Of a DNA stretch of 14,498 nucleotides, positions 1 to 6,769 are shown piece by piece. Origin of the DNA: Alphaproteobacteria bacterium (GTDB lineage Bacteria; Pseudomonadota; Alphaproteobacteria; Rhizobiales; Xanthobacteraceae); assembly GCA_005883445.1 (NCBI GenBank), contig VAZL01000116.1, positions 1-14,498 of the forward strand, given 5' to 3'. The notes beneath the pieces are model-generated. The model made no database searches, was not told where the DNA came from, and was given only the letters and a program-made list of their open reading frames with translations. The number at the start of each line of letters is the position of its first letter. Position 1 is the stretch's first letter. Both the position numbers and the translations under genes were made by a program.

Positions 1-1903
1 GGGCCAGCCACAAAGTCGGGCGAACGATCAAGAAGTCGTAGATCTCGTCGAAGTACCACTTGTTGAGCAGGAATTTGTAGAGCGGCTCCTGCTGGCGAGC
101 GAGCTCGACCGGCAGTTCTGGCCGGCGAATGTAGAATTCCCAGGCGATGACGAAGCCGATCGCCATCAGCACCGTTGGCGCCATGGCGGCGAGATGGGGA
201 ACATGCTCGATATTCTCGAGAATATGGTTGTCGGCCGCGAATTTGAGCGAGCCGCGGAAAAACTCCCCGACGTCGTGGCCGACGAACAGCTCGGAAAACG
301 GGTAGCCGGCGAAGATCGAGCCGACCGCGAGAAAGACTAGCGGGAGCAGCATCACCATCGGGCTTTCGCGCGCCGCATCGTAATGATGGGGGTCGTGCGG
401 GCTGCCGTGGAAGGTCTTGAAGATCAGTCGCCAGGAATAGAACGCCGTCAACGCCGCCGCGAGGGCGGTGGTTCCGAACGCATAAAGCGCCATCGGATTG
501 TTGCTCACATAGGCCGCTGCGATGATGGCATCCTTGGAGAAATAGCCGGCGGTGAGCGGGAAGCCGGTCAACGCCAGCGTGCCTATCACCATGGTCCAGT
601 AGGTGATCGGGAGCTTGTCCTTCAAACCGCCCATGCGGCGGATGTCCTGCTCGTGATGCATCGCGATGATCACCGAGCCGGAACCGAGGAACAACAGCGC
701 CTTGAAGAAGGCATGTGTGAACAAGTGGAACATGCCGATCGAATAGGCGCCCGTGCCCATGGCGACGAACATGTAGCCGAGCTGCGAGCAGGTCGAATAG
801 GCGATGATCTTCTTGATGTCGTTTTGCACCAGCGCGATGGTCGCCGCGAAGAACGTAGTCGTCGCTCCGATGAAGGTGACGAAGGCCTGCGCGGTCGGCG
901 CCAGATCGAACAACGGCGAGAGCCGCGCCACCATGAACACGCCTGCCGTTACCATGGTGGCGGCATGGATCAGCGCGGAAACCGGCGTCGGTCCCTCCAT
1001 CGCGTCCGGCAGCCAGGTGTGCAGCAGGAACTGCGCCGATTTGCCCATGGCACCCATGAACAGGAGCAAGCAGATCAACGTCAGCGCGTCCACGTCCCAC
1101 GACAGGAAGTGGATGGTCTTGCCGGTGAGTGCGGGCGCCTGCGCGAACACGGTGTCGAGGTCGAGCGCGCCGGTCATCAGGAACGCGGCGAACATGCCGA
1201 GCGAGAAGCCGAAATCGCCCACGCGATTGACGATGAAAGCCTTGATCGCGGCGGCGTTCGCCTCCGGCTTGTGGTACCAAAAGCCGATGAGCAGATAGCT
1301 CATCAGGCCGACGCCCTCCCAACCGAAGAACAGTTGCACGAGATTGTCGGCCGTCACCAGCGTCAGCATGGCGAAGGTGAACAACGACAGATAAGAGAAG
1401 AACCGCGGTCGGTACGGGTCGTCCTCCATGTAGCCGATGGAATAAAGGTGGACGAAAGCGGAAATGGTGGTGACGACGACGAGCATCACCGCCGTCAGCG
1501 CATCGATGCGCAGTGCCCAGTCGACCTTGAGATCGCCGGAAATGATCCAGGGAAAGAGCGCCACGCGGCTGTCGTGATGGCCAAGCCCGACGTCGACGAA
1601 GGCCAACCACGACAGCAGCATGGAGGCGAACAGAAAAACGGTGGTGACGACTTCGGCAGAGCGCGAGCCCGCGGCCGGCGGTTCCGGGGGTTGCGGCTCG
1701 CTGTGCGAGGGCTCGAGGGCGGCGTGCGCCTCGCGCGGGGGCCGCGCGCCGCGCGCATGGCTCTCATCGCCCGGACCGTGCGCGTGAGTTTCGCCGCCAA
1801 CGTCGGGCGGCCCGCCGGGATAGCGCGCACGCGCGCCGGCGAGCGCGATGAGCGCCGCGATGATGGCGCCCAGAAGCGGCAGGAAAACGATGGCGTAGTA
1901 CAT
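1..1903 (-). CDS. nuoL: NADH-quinone oxidoreductase subunit L (3' end outside window)
   Basis: This is the large antiporter-like membrane subunit at the distal end of complex I, which pumps protons. From ATG at 1901-1903 the frame stays open to the window edge, giving 634 residues; the C-terminus (roughly 50-70 residues by family length) is missing. Visible family features are GWEGVG with Glu196, the MGKSAQF helix with Lys288, and WLPDAMEGPTPVSALIHAATMV around 297-318. The C-terminal region reaches the lateral-helix area (KWYFDEIYDF). An unusual Pro/His/Ala/Gly-rich hydrophilic insert of about 55 residues (26-80) sits between the first and second membrane helices; I recall similar His-rich loops in Bradyrhizobium-type NuoL. 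The start is 7 bases after the nuoK stop and has only a weak purine stretch upstream. The gene reads as intact as far as it can be seen. Confidence 0.97.
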   Translation of the reverse strand, partial: MYYAIVFLPLLGAIIAALIALAGARARYPGGPPDVGGETHAHGPGDESHARGARPPREAHAALEPSHSEPQPPEPPAAGSRSAEVVTTVFLFASMLLSWLAFVDVGLGHHDSRVALFPWIISGDLKVDWALRIDALTAVMLVVVTTISAFVHLYSIGYMEDDPYRPRFFSYLSLFTFAMLTLVTADNLVQLFFGWEGVGLMSYLLIGFWYHKPEANAAAIKAFIVNRVGDFGFSLGMFAAFLMTGALDLDTVFAQAPALTGKTIHFLSWDVDALTLICLLLFMGAMGKSAQFLLHTWLPDAMEGPTPVSALIHAATMVTAGVFMVARLSPLFDLAPTAQAFVTFIGATTTFFAATIALVQNDIKKIIAYSTCSQLGYMFVAMGTGAYSIGMFHLFTHAFFKALLFLGSGSVIIAMHHEQDIRRMGGLKDKLPITYWTMVIGTLALTGFPLTAGYFSKDAIIAAAYVSNNPMALYAFGTTALAAALTAFYSWRLIFKTFHGSPHDPHHYDAARESPMVMLLPLVFLAVGSIFAGYPFSELFVGHDVGEFFRGSLKFAADNHILENIEHVPHLAAMAPTVLMAIGFVIAWEFYIRRPELPVELARQQEPLYKFLLNKWYFDEIYDFLIVRPTLWLA

Positions 1904-1910
1904 GCCGCGC

Positions 1911-2219
1911 TCAGCCCTTCATCAGGTTGATGTCCTCGACCGCGATCGAGCCGCGATTGCGGTAGTAAGCGACCAAAATTGCCAGCCCGATGGCCGCTTC
2001 CGCCGCCGCCACGGTGAGCACCAACAGCGCGTAGATCTGGCCGACCAGATCGCCGAGGAAGGCCGAGAAGGCGACGAGATTGACGTTGACGGCGAGCAGG
2101 ATCAGCTCAATTGACATCAGGATGATGATCACGTTCTTGCGGTTGAGGAAGATGCCGAAGATGCCGATCGTGAACAGGATCGCGGCGACCGTGAGGTAAT
2201 GGCCGAGGCCGATGGTCAT
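1911..2219 (-). CDS. nuoK: NADH-quinone oxidoreductase subunit K
   Basis: NuoK is a three-helix membrane subunit (ND4L homologue) of the proton-pumping arm. The 102-residue product has the usual length. Three hydrophobic helices are clear, and the two buried glutamates needed for proton transfer are present: Glu38 in the MSIELILLAVNVN helix and Glu74 in the TVAAAEAAIGLAI helix. The start at 2217-2219 follows the nuoJ stop by 18 bases and is preceded by a G-rich stretch about 7 bases upstream. It sits between nuoJ and nuoL as in most nuo operons and shows no damage. Confidence 0.98.
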   Translation of the reverse strand: MTIGLGHYLTVAAILFTIGIFGIFLNRKNVIIILMSIELILLAVNVNLVAFSAFLGDLVGQIYALLVLTVAAAEAAIGLAILVAYYRNRGSIAVEDINLMKG

Positions 2220-2237
2220 AGCGTTGCCCCCACGTTC

Positions 2238-2852
2238 CTAAAGTCCCTGGCCCGGCCGGACCTTGACAAGGTCGATGGCGGTCGCCTTGGTGCGCGCAAC
2301 TTGCTCGGCGATGTTCTGCCGCTTGACGTGAGGCTTGTGCCGCAGCGTCAACACGATCGCGCCGATCATTGCAACCAGCAGCACGACGCCGGCCGCCTGG
2401 AAGAAATAGACGTAGCGCGTGTAGAGCACGTGCCCCAACGCTTCGGCATTGACCGTGCTGGCGATCGGCGGAATTGGGGTCGCGATCGTGCGTTGCACGT
2501 CGGGCCCGATCGTCCAGGAGACCAGCACCAGCACCAGCTCGATGAGAAGAATGGCGCCGAGAAAGGCGCCAATCGGCAGGTATTGTATGAATCCTTGTCG
2601 CAGCTGGGCGAAATCGACGTCGAGCATCATCACCACGAACAGGAACAGCACCAACACCGCGCCGACATAGACGATGATGAGGATCATCGCCAGGAACTCC
2701 GCTCCCAGGAGGATGAACAGCGCAGCCGCATTGACGAAGGCGAGAATGAGAAACAGCACCGAATGTACGGGATTTCTGGCCGCGATGACCATCACGGCAG
2801 CGGCGATGCAGACGCCGGAGAACAGATAGAAGAACAGCGCGGGGAAAATCAT
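2238..2852 (-). CDS. nuoJ: NADH-quinone oxidoreductase subunit J
   Basis: NuoJ is a five-helix membrane subunit (ND6 homologue) involved in coupling quinone reduction to proton pumping. The chosen start gives 204 residues beginning MIFPALFFYLFSG, a normal length. The conserved third helix with the VYVGAVLVLFLFVVMML stretch is present, and further helices lie near residues 95-115 and 145-165. The C-terminal tail is polar and ends in PGQGL. The open frame extends further upstream, but that part overlaps nuoI and is Arg-rich noise. The start lies 8 bases after the nuoI stop and has no strong ribosome binding site, consistent with translational coupling to nuoI. Confidence 0.97.
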   Translation of the reverse strand: MIFPALFFYLFSGVCIAAAVMVIAARNPVHSVLFLILAFVNAAALFILLGAEFLAMILIIVYVGAVLVLFLFVVMMLDVDFAQLRQGFIQYLPIGAFLGAILLIELVLVLVSWTIGPDVQRTIATPIPPIASTVNAEALGHVLYTRYVYFFQAAGVVLLVAMIGAIVLTLRHKPHVKRQNIAEQVARTKATAIDLVKVRPGQGL

Positions 2853-2860
2853 TCCGCGGC

Positions 2861-3349
2861 TCACCGGTACGGCGCATCGAGCGCGATGTTGTTGGCGATC
2901 TCGCGCTCCCAGCGGTCGCCGTTTGCGAGCAGGCGCTCCTTGTCGAAATAGAGCTCCTCGCGCGTCTCGGTCGCGAACTCGAAGTTCGGTCCTTCGACGA
3001 TGGCGTCGACCGGGCAGGCCTCCTGGCAAAGCCCGCAATAGATGCATTTGACCATATCGATGTCGTAGCGCGTGGTGCGGCGCGTGCCGTCATTGCGGCG
3101 CGGCCCCGCCTCGATGGTGATCGCTTGCGCCGGACAGATCGCCTCGCAGAGCTTGCAGGCGATGCAGCGCTCCTCGCCGTTGGGATAGCGGCGCAGCGCG
3201 TGCTCGCCGCGAAAGCGCGGCGAGAGATGCCCCTTCTCGAACGGATAGTTGAGCGTGGGCTTGGGTTTGAAGAAGTACCGCAGGCCGAGCACGAACGCCG
3301 CCACGAACTCCTTGAGGAACAACGAGCGGGCGGCTTGATCCATTTTCAT
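2861..3349 (-). CDS. nuoI: NADH-quinone oxidoreductase subunit I (two 4Fe-4S clusters)
   Basis: NuoI is the ferredoxin-like peripheral subunit carrying clusters N6a and N6b, which pass electrons towards NuoB. The 162-residue product has both CxxCxxCxxxCP motifs intact: Cys62, 65, 68, 72 and Cys102, 105, 108, 112. An amphipathic N-terminal helix (residues 6-28) precedes the conserved segment KPTLNYPFEKG and the RGEHALRRYPNGEERC stretch. The start at 3347-3349 (MKMDQAARS) is preferred because AGGA lies 7 bases upstream; an alternative ATG is at 3341-3343. A small unrelated membrane protein gene lies immediately upstream, where nuoH is usually adjacent. The sequence looks fully functional. Confidence 0.98.
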   Translation of the reverse strand: MKMDQAARSLFLKEFVAAFVLGLRYFFKPKPTLNYPFEKGHLSPRFRGEHALRRYPNGEERCIACKLCEAICPAQAITIEAGPRRNDGTRRTTRYDIDMVKCIYCGLCQEACPVDAIVEGPNFEFATETREELYFDKERLLANGDRWEREIANNIALDAPYR

Positions 3350-3392
3350 GGCGCAATCCTTTCGAACGCTGGGTTCCGCCACCGCATCTCCA

Positions 3393-3638
3393 TTAGTCGG
3401 CCATCATCGCGCCGAGCCAGTAGCCGATGCCCGCAAAGACGATGATATCGACCGCGAGCACAGCCCGGCGCAGCAAGGAGGCCTCCTGCTCGAAGCTCTC
3501 GCGCTCTTCGGCGCTCCCGGCGGAAACGCGCGAGCGCAGACGGCGCTCGACGAAGGTGAGGAGCGGAACGTAAGCCAGCGCCGCAACGATCGTGCCGATG
3601 ACGGCTCCGATGAGCCCGGCAAGCGACAGATCCATCAT
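3393..3638 (-). CDS. Small two-helix membrane protein between nuoH and nuoI, function unknown
   Basis: This 81-residue ORF is not a canonical complex I subunit. It has a hydrophobic N-terminal helix (about residues 4-30, beginning LSLAGLIGAVIGTIVAALAY), a highly charged linker (about 32-57, rich in Arg and Glu), and a second helix (about 58-78, AVLAVDIIVFAGIGYWLGAM). GGAG lies 7 bases before the ATG at 3636-3638, so translation is plausible. It starts 12 bases after the nuoH stop and ends 43 bases before the nuoI start, in the same direction, so it must be transcribed with the operon. I have a vague recollection of similar short ORFs at this place in some Hyphomicrobiales nuo operons, but cannot confirm it. 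It may be an accessory or assembly factor of the membrane arm; that is inference from position only. Confidence 0.8.
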   Translation of the reverse strand: MMDLSLAGLIGAVIGTIVAALAYVPLLTFVERRLRSRVSAGSAEERESFEQEASLLRRAVLAVDIIVFAGIGYWLGAMMAD

Positions 3639-3650
3639 GCCGTTGCTCCG

Positions 3651-3917
3651 TCATTTCGCGATCAATCCCCCGTATTGCAAGACGCCCGCGACGATCGCGA
3701 CCATCGCGAGCGAAAGCGGCAAGAACACCTTCCAGCCCAACCGCATGAGCTGGTCATAGCGGTAGCGCGGAACGATCGCCTTCGCCATGGCGAACAGGAA
3801 AAACATGAACAGCGCCTTGAGCATGAACCAGATGACGCCCGGCACCCAGGTGAACGGCACGACCGGGAACGGCGGCAGCCAGCCGCCCAGGAACAGGATC
3901 GTGGCCATCGCGCACAT
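3651..3917 (-). CDS. nuoH: NuoH C-terminal fragment (split or disrupted gene)
   Basis: This ORF encodes the last 88 residues of NuoH, the ND1-like membrane subunit that forms the quinone channel. It begins MCAMATILFLGGW and contains the family-typical WVPGVIWF helix and the PRYRYDQLMRLGWKVFLPLSL segment. Its ATG (3915-3917) overlaps the stop of the N-terminal fragment as TAATG, a configuration that could permit termination-reinitiation. Comparison with the family indicates that about 19 residues are missing between the two parts (the conserved YSS...GEY region, first half of a transmembrane helix). Restoring 55 bases would put both halves in one frame at 341 residues, a normal length. It may be a pseudogene fragment, a real split gene, or an assembly error. 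Confidence 0.85.
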   Translation of the reverse strand: MCAMATILFLGGWLPPFPVVPFTWVPGVIWFMLKALFMFFLFAMAKAIVPRYRYDQLMRLGWKVFLPLSLAMVAIVAGVLQYGGLIAK

Positions 3918-4621
3918 TATTCCACCGCATAGCCGGCGACCAATTCCGATTCGGCTTCCACCAGATCGAACGGCGGACGGTTGGTCTCGGCCAGCGCGGA
4001 AATGAGGAACACCACGAACATGGGAAGCAGCGGCAACCAGAACCAGTTGAACATTCCCCAGCTGCCTTCCTGCGCCTCGACGATCGCGGAGAGATTGAGC
4101 GATCCGGCGCACAGCAGGACGGTGATGATGACGAAGCCGATCGAGACTTCGTAGGACACCATCTGCGCCGCCGAACGCAACGACGCGAGGAATGGGTATT
4201 TGGAATTCGACGACCATCCCGCCATGATGACGCCGTAGACCATGAGCGAGGAGATGGCGAAAATATAAAGCACACCGACATTGAGGTTGGCGATCTCCCA
4301 TTCGGCGTTGACCGGAATCACCGCCCAGGCCGAGAGGGCAAGCACGCCAGTGACGAGGGGTGCCAATAGAAATACGCCCTTATTGGCGCCGGCAGGAATG
4401 ATCGGCTCCTTGACCACGAATTTGAAAAGATCGGCGAAGGATTGCAGCAGGCCCCAGGGTCCGACCACATTGGGCCCACGCCTGATCTGCACCGCCGCCC
4501 AGATCTTGCGGTCGGCATAAAGCACATAGGCGGTGACGATGAGCAGAACGACGAGCAGCAGCACGCTTTGCGCGAGGATGATGACCAGCGGCCAGATATA
4601 ATTGGTCCACAATTCAGCCAT
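3917..4621 (-). CDS. nuoH: NuoH N-terminal fragment (prematurely terminated)
   Basis: This ORF encodes the first 234 residues of NuoH, which anchors the peripheral arm and lines the ubiquinone-binding channel. Family signatures are intact: ADRKIWAAVQIRRGPNVVG (residues 36-54), the KYPFLASLRSAAQMVSYE segment, and ETNRPPFDLVEAESELVAGY (212-231), the acidic loop of the quinone cavity. The frame ends in TAA at 3917-3919 directly after AVE, where the family continues into another transmembrane helix. The start at 4619-4621 has GGAG 8 bases upstream, which overlaps the end of nuoG. The start and body look normal; only the 3' end is broken. A protein ending here would lack the last helices of NuoH and is unlikely to assemble unless the downstream fragment complements it. 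Confidence 0.9.
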   Translation of the reverse strand: MAELWTNYIWPLVIILAQSVLLLVVLLIVTAYVLYADRKIWAAVQIRRGPNVVGPWGLLQSFADLFKFVVKEPIIPAGANKGVFLLAPLVTGVLALSAWAVIPVNAEWEIANLNVGVLYIFAISSLMVYGVIMAGWSSNSKYPFLASLRSAAQMVSYEVSIGFVIITVLLCAGSLNLSAIVEAQEGSWGMFNWFWLPLLPMFVVFLISALAETNRPPFDLVEAESELVAGYAVE

Positions 4622-4626
4622 GGCAG

Positions 4627-6732
4627 CTACTCCGCCGCGGTGAGCGCGGCGTGGCCCTCGGCGATCAGCGAGCATTCCGCCATGACCGCGGACGCCCGCG
4701 CGATGGGATTGGTGAAATAGAAGTCGTCGAGTGCGCGGCCGAACGCGGCCTTTTCGGGGGTGCCGCCGCGCGCGGCCAGCGCCGCAATATCCGCCCGCTC
4801 GGCGGGCGCGATCTGGTCGAGGCGCCGCAGGTGGGAATGCGCCTTGAACAGCGCCTGACGCAACTGGGCAAGCGAGTCATAAGCAAGCTTGCGGCCGAGC
4901 ACATCCGACAGCGCCCGCAGGATCGCCCAGTCCTCGCGCGCGTCGCCCGGCGGGAAGGAGGCGCGGCCAGCCATCTGCACGCGCCCCTCGGTGTTGACGT
5001 AGATGCCAGATTTCTCGGGATAGGCCGCGCCCGGAAGGATGACGTCGGCGCGGTGCGCGCCCGCATCGCCGTGGGTGCCGATATAGACCACGAAGGCTCC
5101 GGGGGCGATGTCGATCTCGTCGGCACCGAGCAGGAACAGGAGGTCGAGCGCGCCGGGCGCCGCCATCTGCGCGGCGTTGCGGCCGCCGGCGCCGGGCACG
5201 AAGCCGACGTCGAGCGCGCCGACCCGCGCCGCGGCGGTATGCAGGACCGAAAAGCCGTTCCAGCCGTCGCTGCCGCCGACCTGCGCGGCCCGCGCCGCAA
5301 GCGAAGCGATGGCTGCGCCATCCGGCCGCGCCAGCGCGCTCATACCGACGATCACCACTGGCCGCTCGGCCTTTTTGAGTACGGATGCGAACTCATGCGC
5401 GCCCGCCGCGACATCTGCGAGCGTCTGCGGCCCAGCGCCGAGATAATCGTAGCGATAGGTGAGATCGGCGCGCTCGCCGATCAAGCCGATCGGAAAGGCG
5501 CCCATGCGCCAGCGCTTGCGGATGCGCGCGTTGAGCACGGCCGCTTCGCGGCGCGGATTGGCGGCGACGATGAGCAATGCGTCCGCCTTCTCAATTCCGG
5601 CGATGGTGTCGTTGAACAGGTAGCTCGCCCTCCCCCATGCCGGATCGAGCACCGCGCCGTCCTGCCGGCAGTCAAGATTGACGACGCCGAGCCGCGTCAT
5701 CAAATCCTTGAGCGCGAAGGTTTCCTCGACCGTGGCAAGGTCGCCGACGATCGCACCGGTGCGCTTCACCTCGGTCGTGTCGACTTTGGCGGCGATGGCG
5801 TCGAAGGCGTCGCGCCAGGAGGCCGGATAGAGCTGACCGCCCTCGCGAATATAGGGCTGATCGAGGCGCTGGGCGCGCAGGCCGTCGACCACGTGGCGGG
5901 TCTTGTCGGAAATCCATTCCTCGTTCACGTCGTCGTTGTCGCGCGGGAGGATGCGCATGACCTCGCGTCCGCGGGTATCGATGCGGATGGCCGAGCCGAG
6001 CGCGTCCATGACGTCGACCGACTCGGCCTTGTTGAGCTCCCACGGCCGCGCGGCGAAGGCATAGGGCTTGGAGGTGAGCGCGCCCACCGGGCAGAGATCG
6101 ACCACGTTGCCCTGCAACTCGGAGGTCATGGCCTGCTCGAGATAGGTCGTGATCTCGGTGTCCTCGCCGCGTCCGATGGCGCCGAGCTCCGGCACGCCGG
6201 CGACCTCGGTCATGAACCGAACGGAGCGCGTGCAATGGATGCAGCGATTCATGATGGTCTTGACCAGGACCCCCACATACTTGTCCTCAACCGCGCGCTT
6301 GTTCTCCTTGAAGCGGCTGGAATCGACGCCGTAGGCCATCGCTTGGTCCTGCAGGTCGCATTCCCCGCCCTGGTCGCAGATCGGGCAGTCGAGCGGGTGA
6401 TTGATCAGCAGGAATTCCATCACGCCTTCGCGCGCCTTGCGCACCATCGGGGTTTTGGTGAAAACCTCGGGCGGCTCGCCCTTCGGGCCGGGCCGGCAGT
6501 CGCGCACGCCCCACGCGCAGGAGGCGACCGGCTTGGGCGAGCCTTTCAGCTCGACCAGGCACATGCGGCAGTTGCCGGCAATCGAGAGGCGCTCATGGAA
6601 GCAGAAGCGCGGGATCTCCGCGCCCGCTGTCTCGCACGCCTGCAGCAGCGTGTAAGCACCAGCAACAGTCCAGCGGCAATGGCGATGCCAGCGGCCATGT
6701 CCAGCCGCACCAACAACGTGACGCCACGCCAA
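4627..6732 (-). CDS. nuoG: NADH-quinone oxidoreductase subunit G, 5' end abnormal and one N4 ligand replaced
   Basis: NuoG is the large iron-sulfur subunit of the NADH dehydrogenase arm, carrying N1b, N5 and N4 and a molybdopterin-oxidoreductase-like domain. Recognisable homology starts at YTLLQACETAGAEIPRF (codons from 6654) and runs to the stop at 4627, about 675 residues. The N1b ligands (C-x10-C-x2-C-x13-C, first Cys at 6601-6603) and the N5 ligands (H-x3-C-x2-C-x5-C) are present. The N4 motif reads MNRCIHCTRSVRF: the third cysteine is serine (TCC, 6223-6225); the fourth ligand in VVDLCPVGA is kept. About 17 N-terminal residues of the ferredoxin fold are missing. The frame stays open upstream to 6864 but that sequence is not NuoG-like. 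The end given here is a possible TTG start at 6730-6732 without a good ribosome binding site; in-frame ATGs at 6831, 6846 and 6864 lie inside the DUF3291 gene. The true start is unresolved. Confidence 0.9.
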   Translation of the reverse strand: MAWRHVVGAAGHGRWHRHCRWTVAGAYTLLQACETAGAEIPRFCFHERLSIAGNCRMCLVELKGSPKPVASCAWGVRDCRPGPKGEPPEVFTKTPMVRKAREGVMEFLLINHPLDCPICDQGGECDLQDQAMAYGVDSSRFKENKRAVEDKYVGVLVKTIMNRCIHCTRSVRFMTEVAGVPELGAIGRGEDTEITTYLEQAMTSELQGNVVDLCPVGALTSKPYAFAARPWELNKAESVDVMDALGSAIRIDTRGREVMRILPRDNDDVNEEWISDKTRHVVDGLRAQRLDQPYIREGGQLYPASWRDAFDAIAAKVDTTEVKRTGAIVGDLATVEETFALKDLMTRLGVVNLDCRQDGAVLDPAWGRASYLFNDTIAGIEKADALLIVAANPRREAAVLNARIRKRWRMGAFPIGLIGERADLTYRYDYLGAGPQTLADVAAGAHEFASVLKKAERPVVIVGMSALARPDGAAIASLAARAAQVGGSDGWNGFSVLHTAAARVGALDVGFVPGAGGRNAAQMAAPGALDLLFLLGADEIDIAPGAFVVYIGTHGDAGAHRADVILPGAAYPEKSGIYVNTEGRVQMAGRASFPPGDAREDWAILRALSDVLGRKLAYDSLAQLRQALFKAHSHLRRLDQIAPAERADIAALAARGGTPEKAAFGRALDDFYFTNPIARASAVMAECSLIAEGHAALTAAE

Positions 6733-6752
6733 AACCGATCGGATCGGCTCAT
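6546..6752 (-). pseudogene. Possible truncated small membrane-protein ORF fused into nuoG
   Basis: An ORF starting at ATG 6750-6752 begins MSRSDRFWRGVTLLVRLD and continues into a hydrophobic stretch (MAAGIAIAAGLLLVL, ending near 6658), which resembles a start, a short polar segment and one transmembrane helix. After that the frame runs through the 5' part of nuoG in the wrong frame and becomes Arg/Ser-rich noise (RCCRRARQRARR). GGAG lies 8 bases before the ATG, and the start follows the DUF3291 stop by 17 bases. I read the first 30 or so codons as the remnant of a small membrane protein gene whose 3' end was lost together with the nuoG start. It could also be chance hydrophobicity in non-coding sequence. 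Confidence 0.35.
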
Positions 6753-6769
6753 CCTCCTCGCTCCGTTTC

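Noticed and set aside
383..1930. A 515-codon open frame on the plus strand, antisense to nuoL
   Set aside because: Extremely Arg/Glu/His-rich with no domain pattern, and NuoL is certain on the other strand.
3910..3925. Programmed ribosomal frameshifting to join the two nuoH parts
   Set aside because: There is no slippery sequence, and about 19 conserved residues are missing, so shifting frame alone could not make a normal protein.
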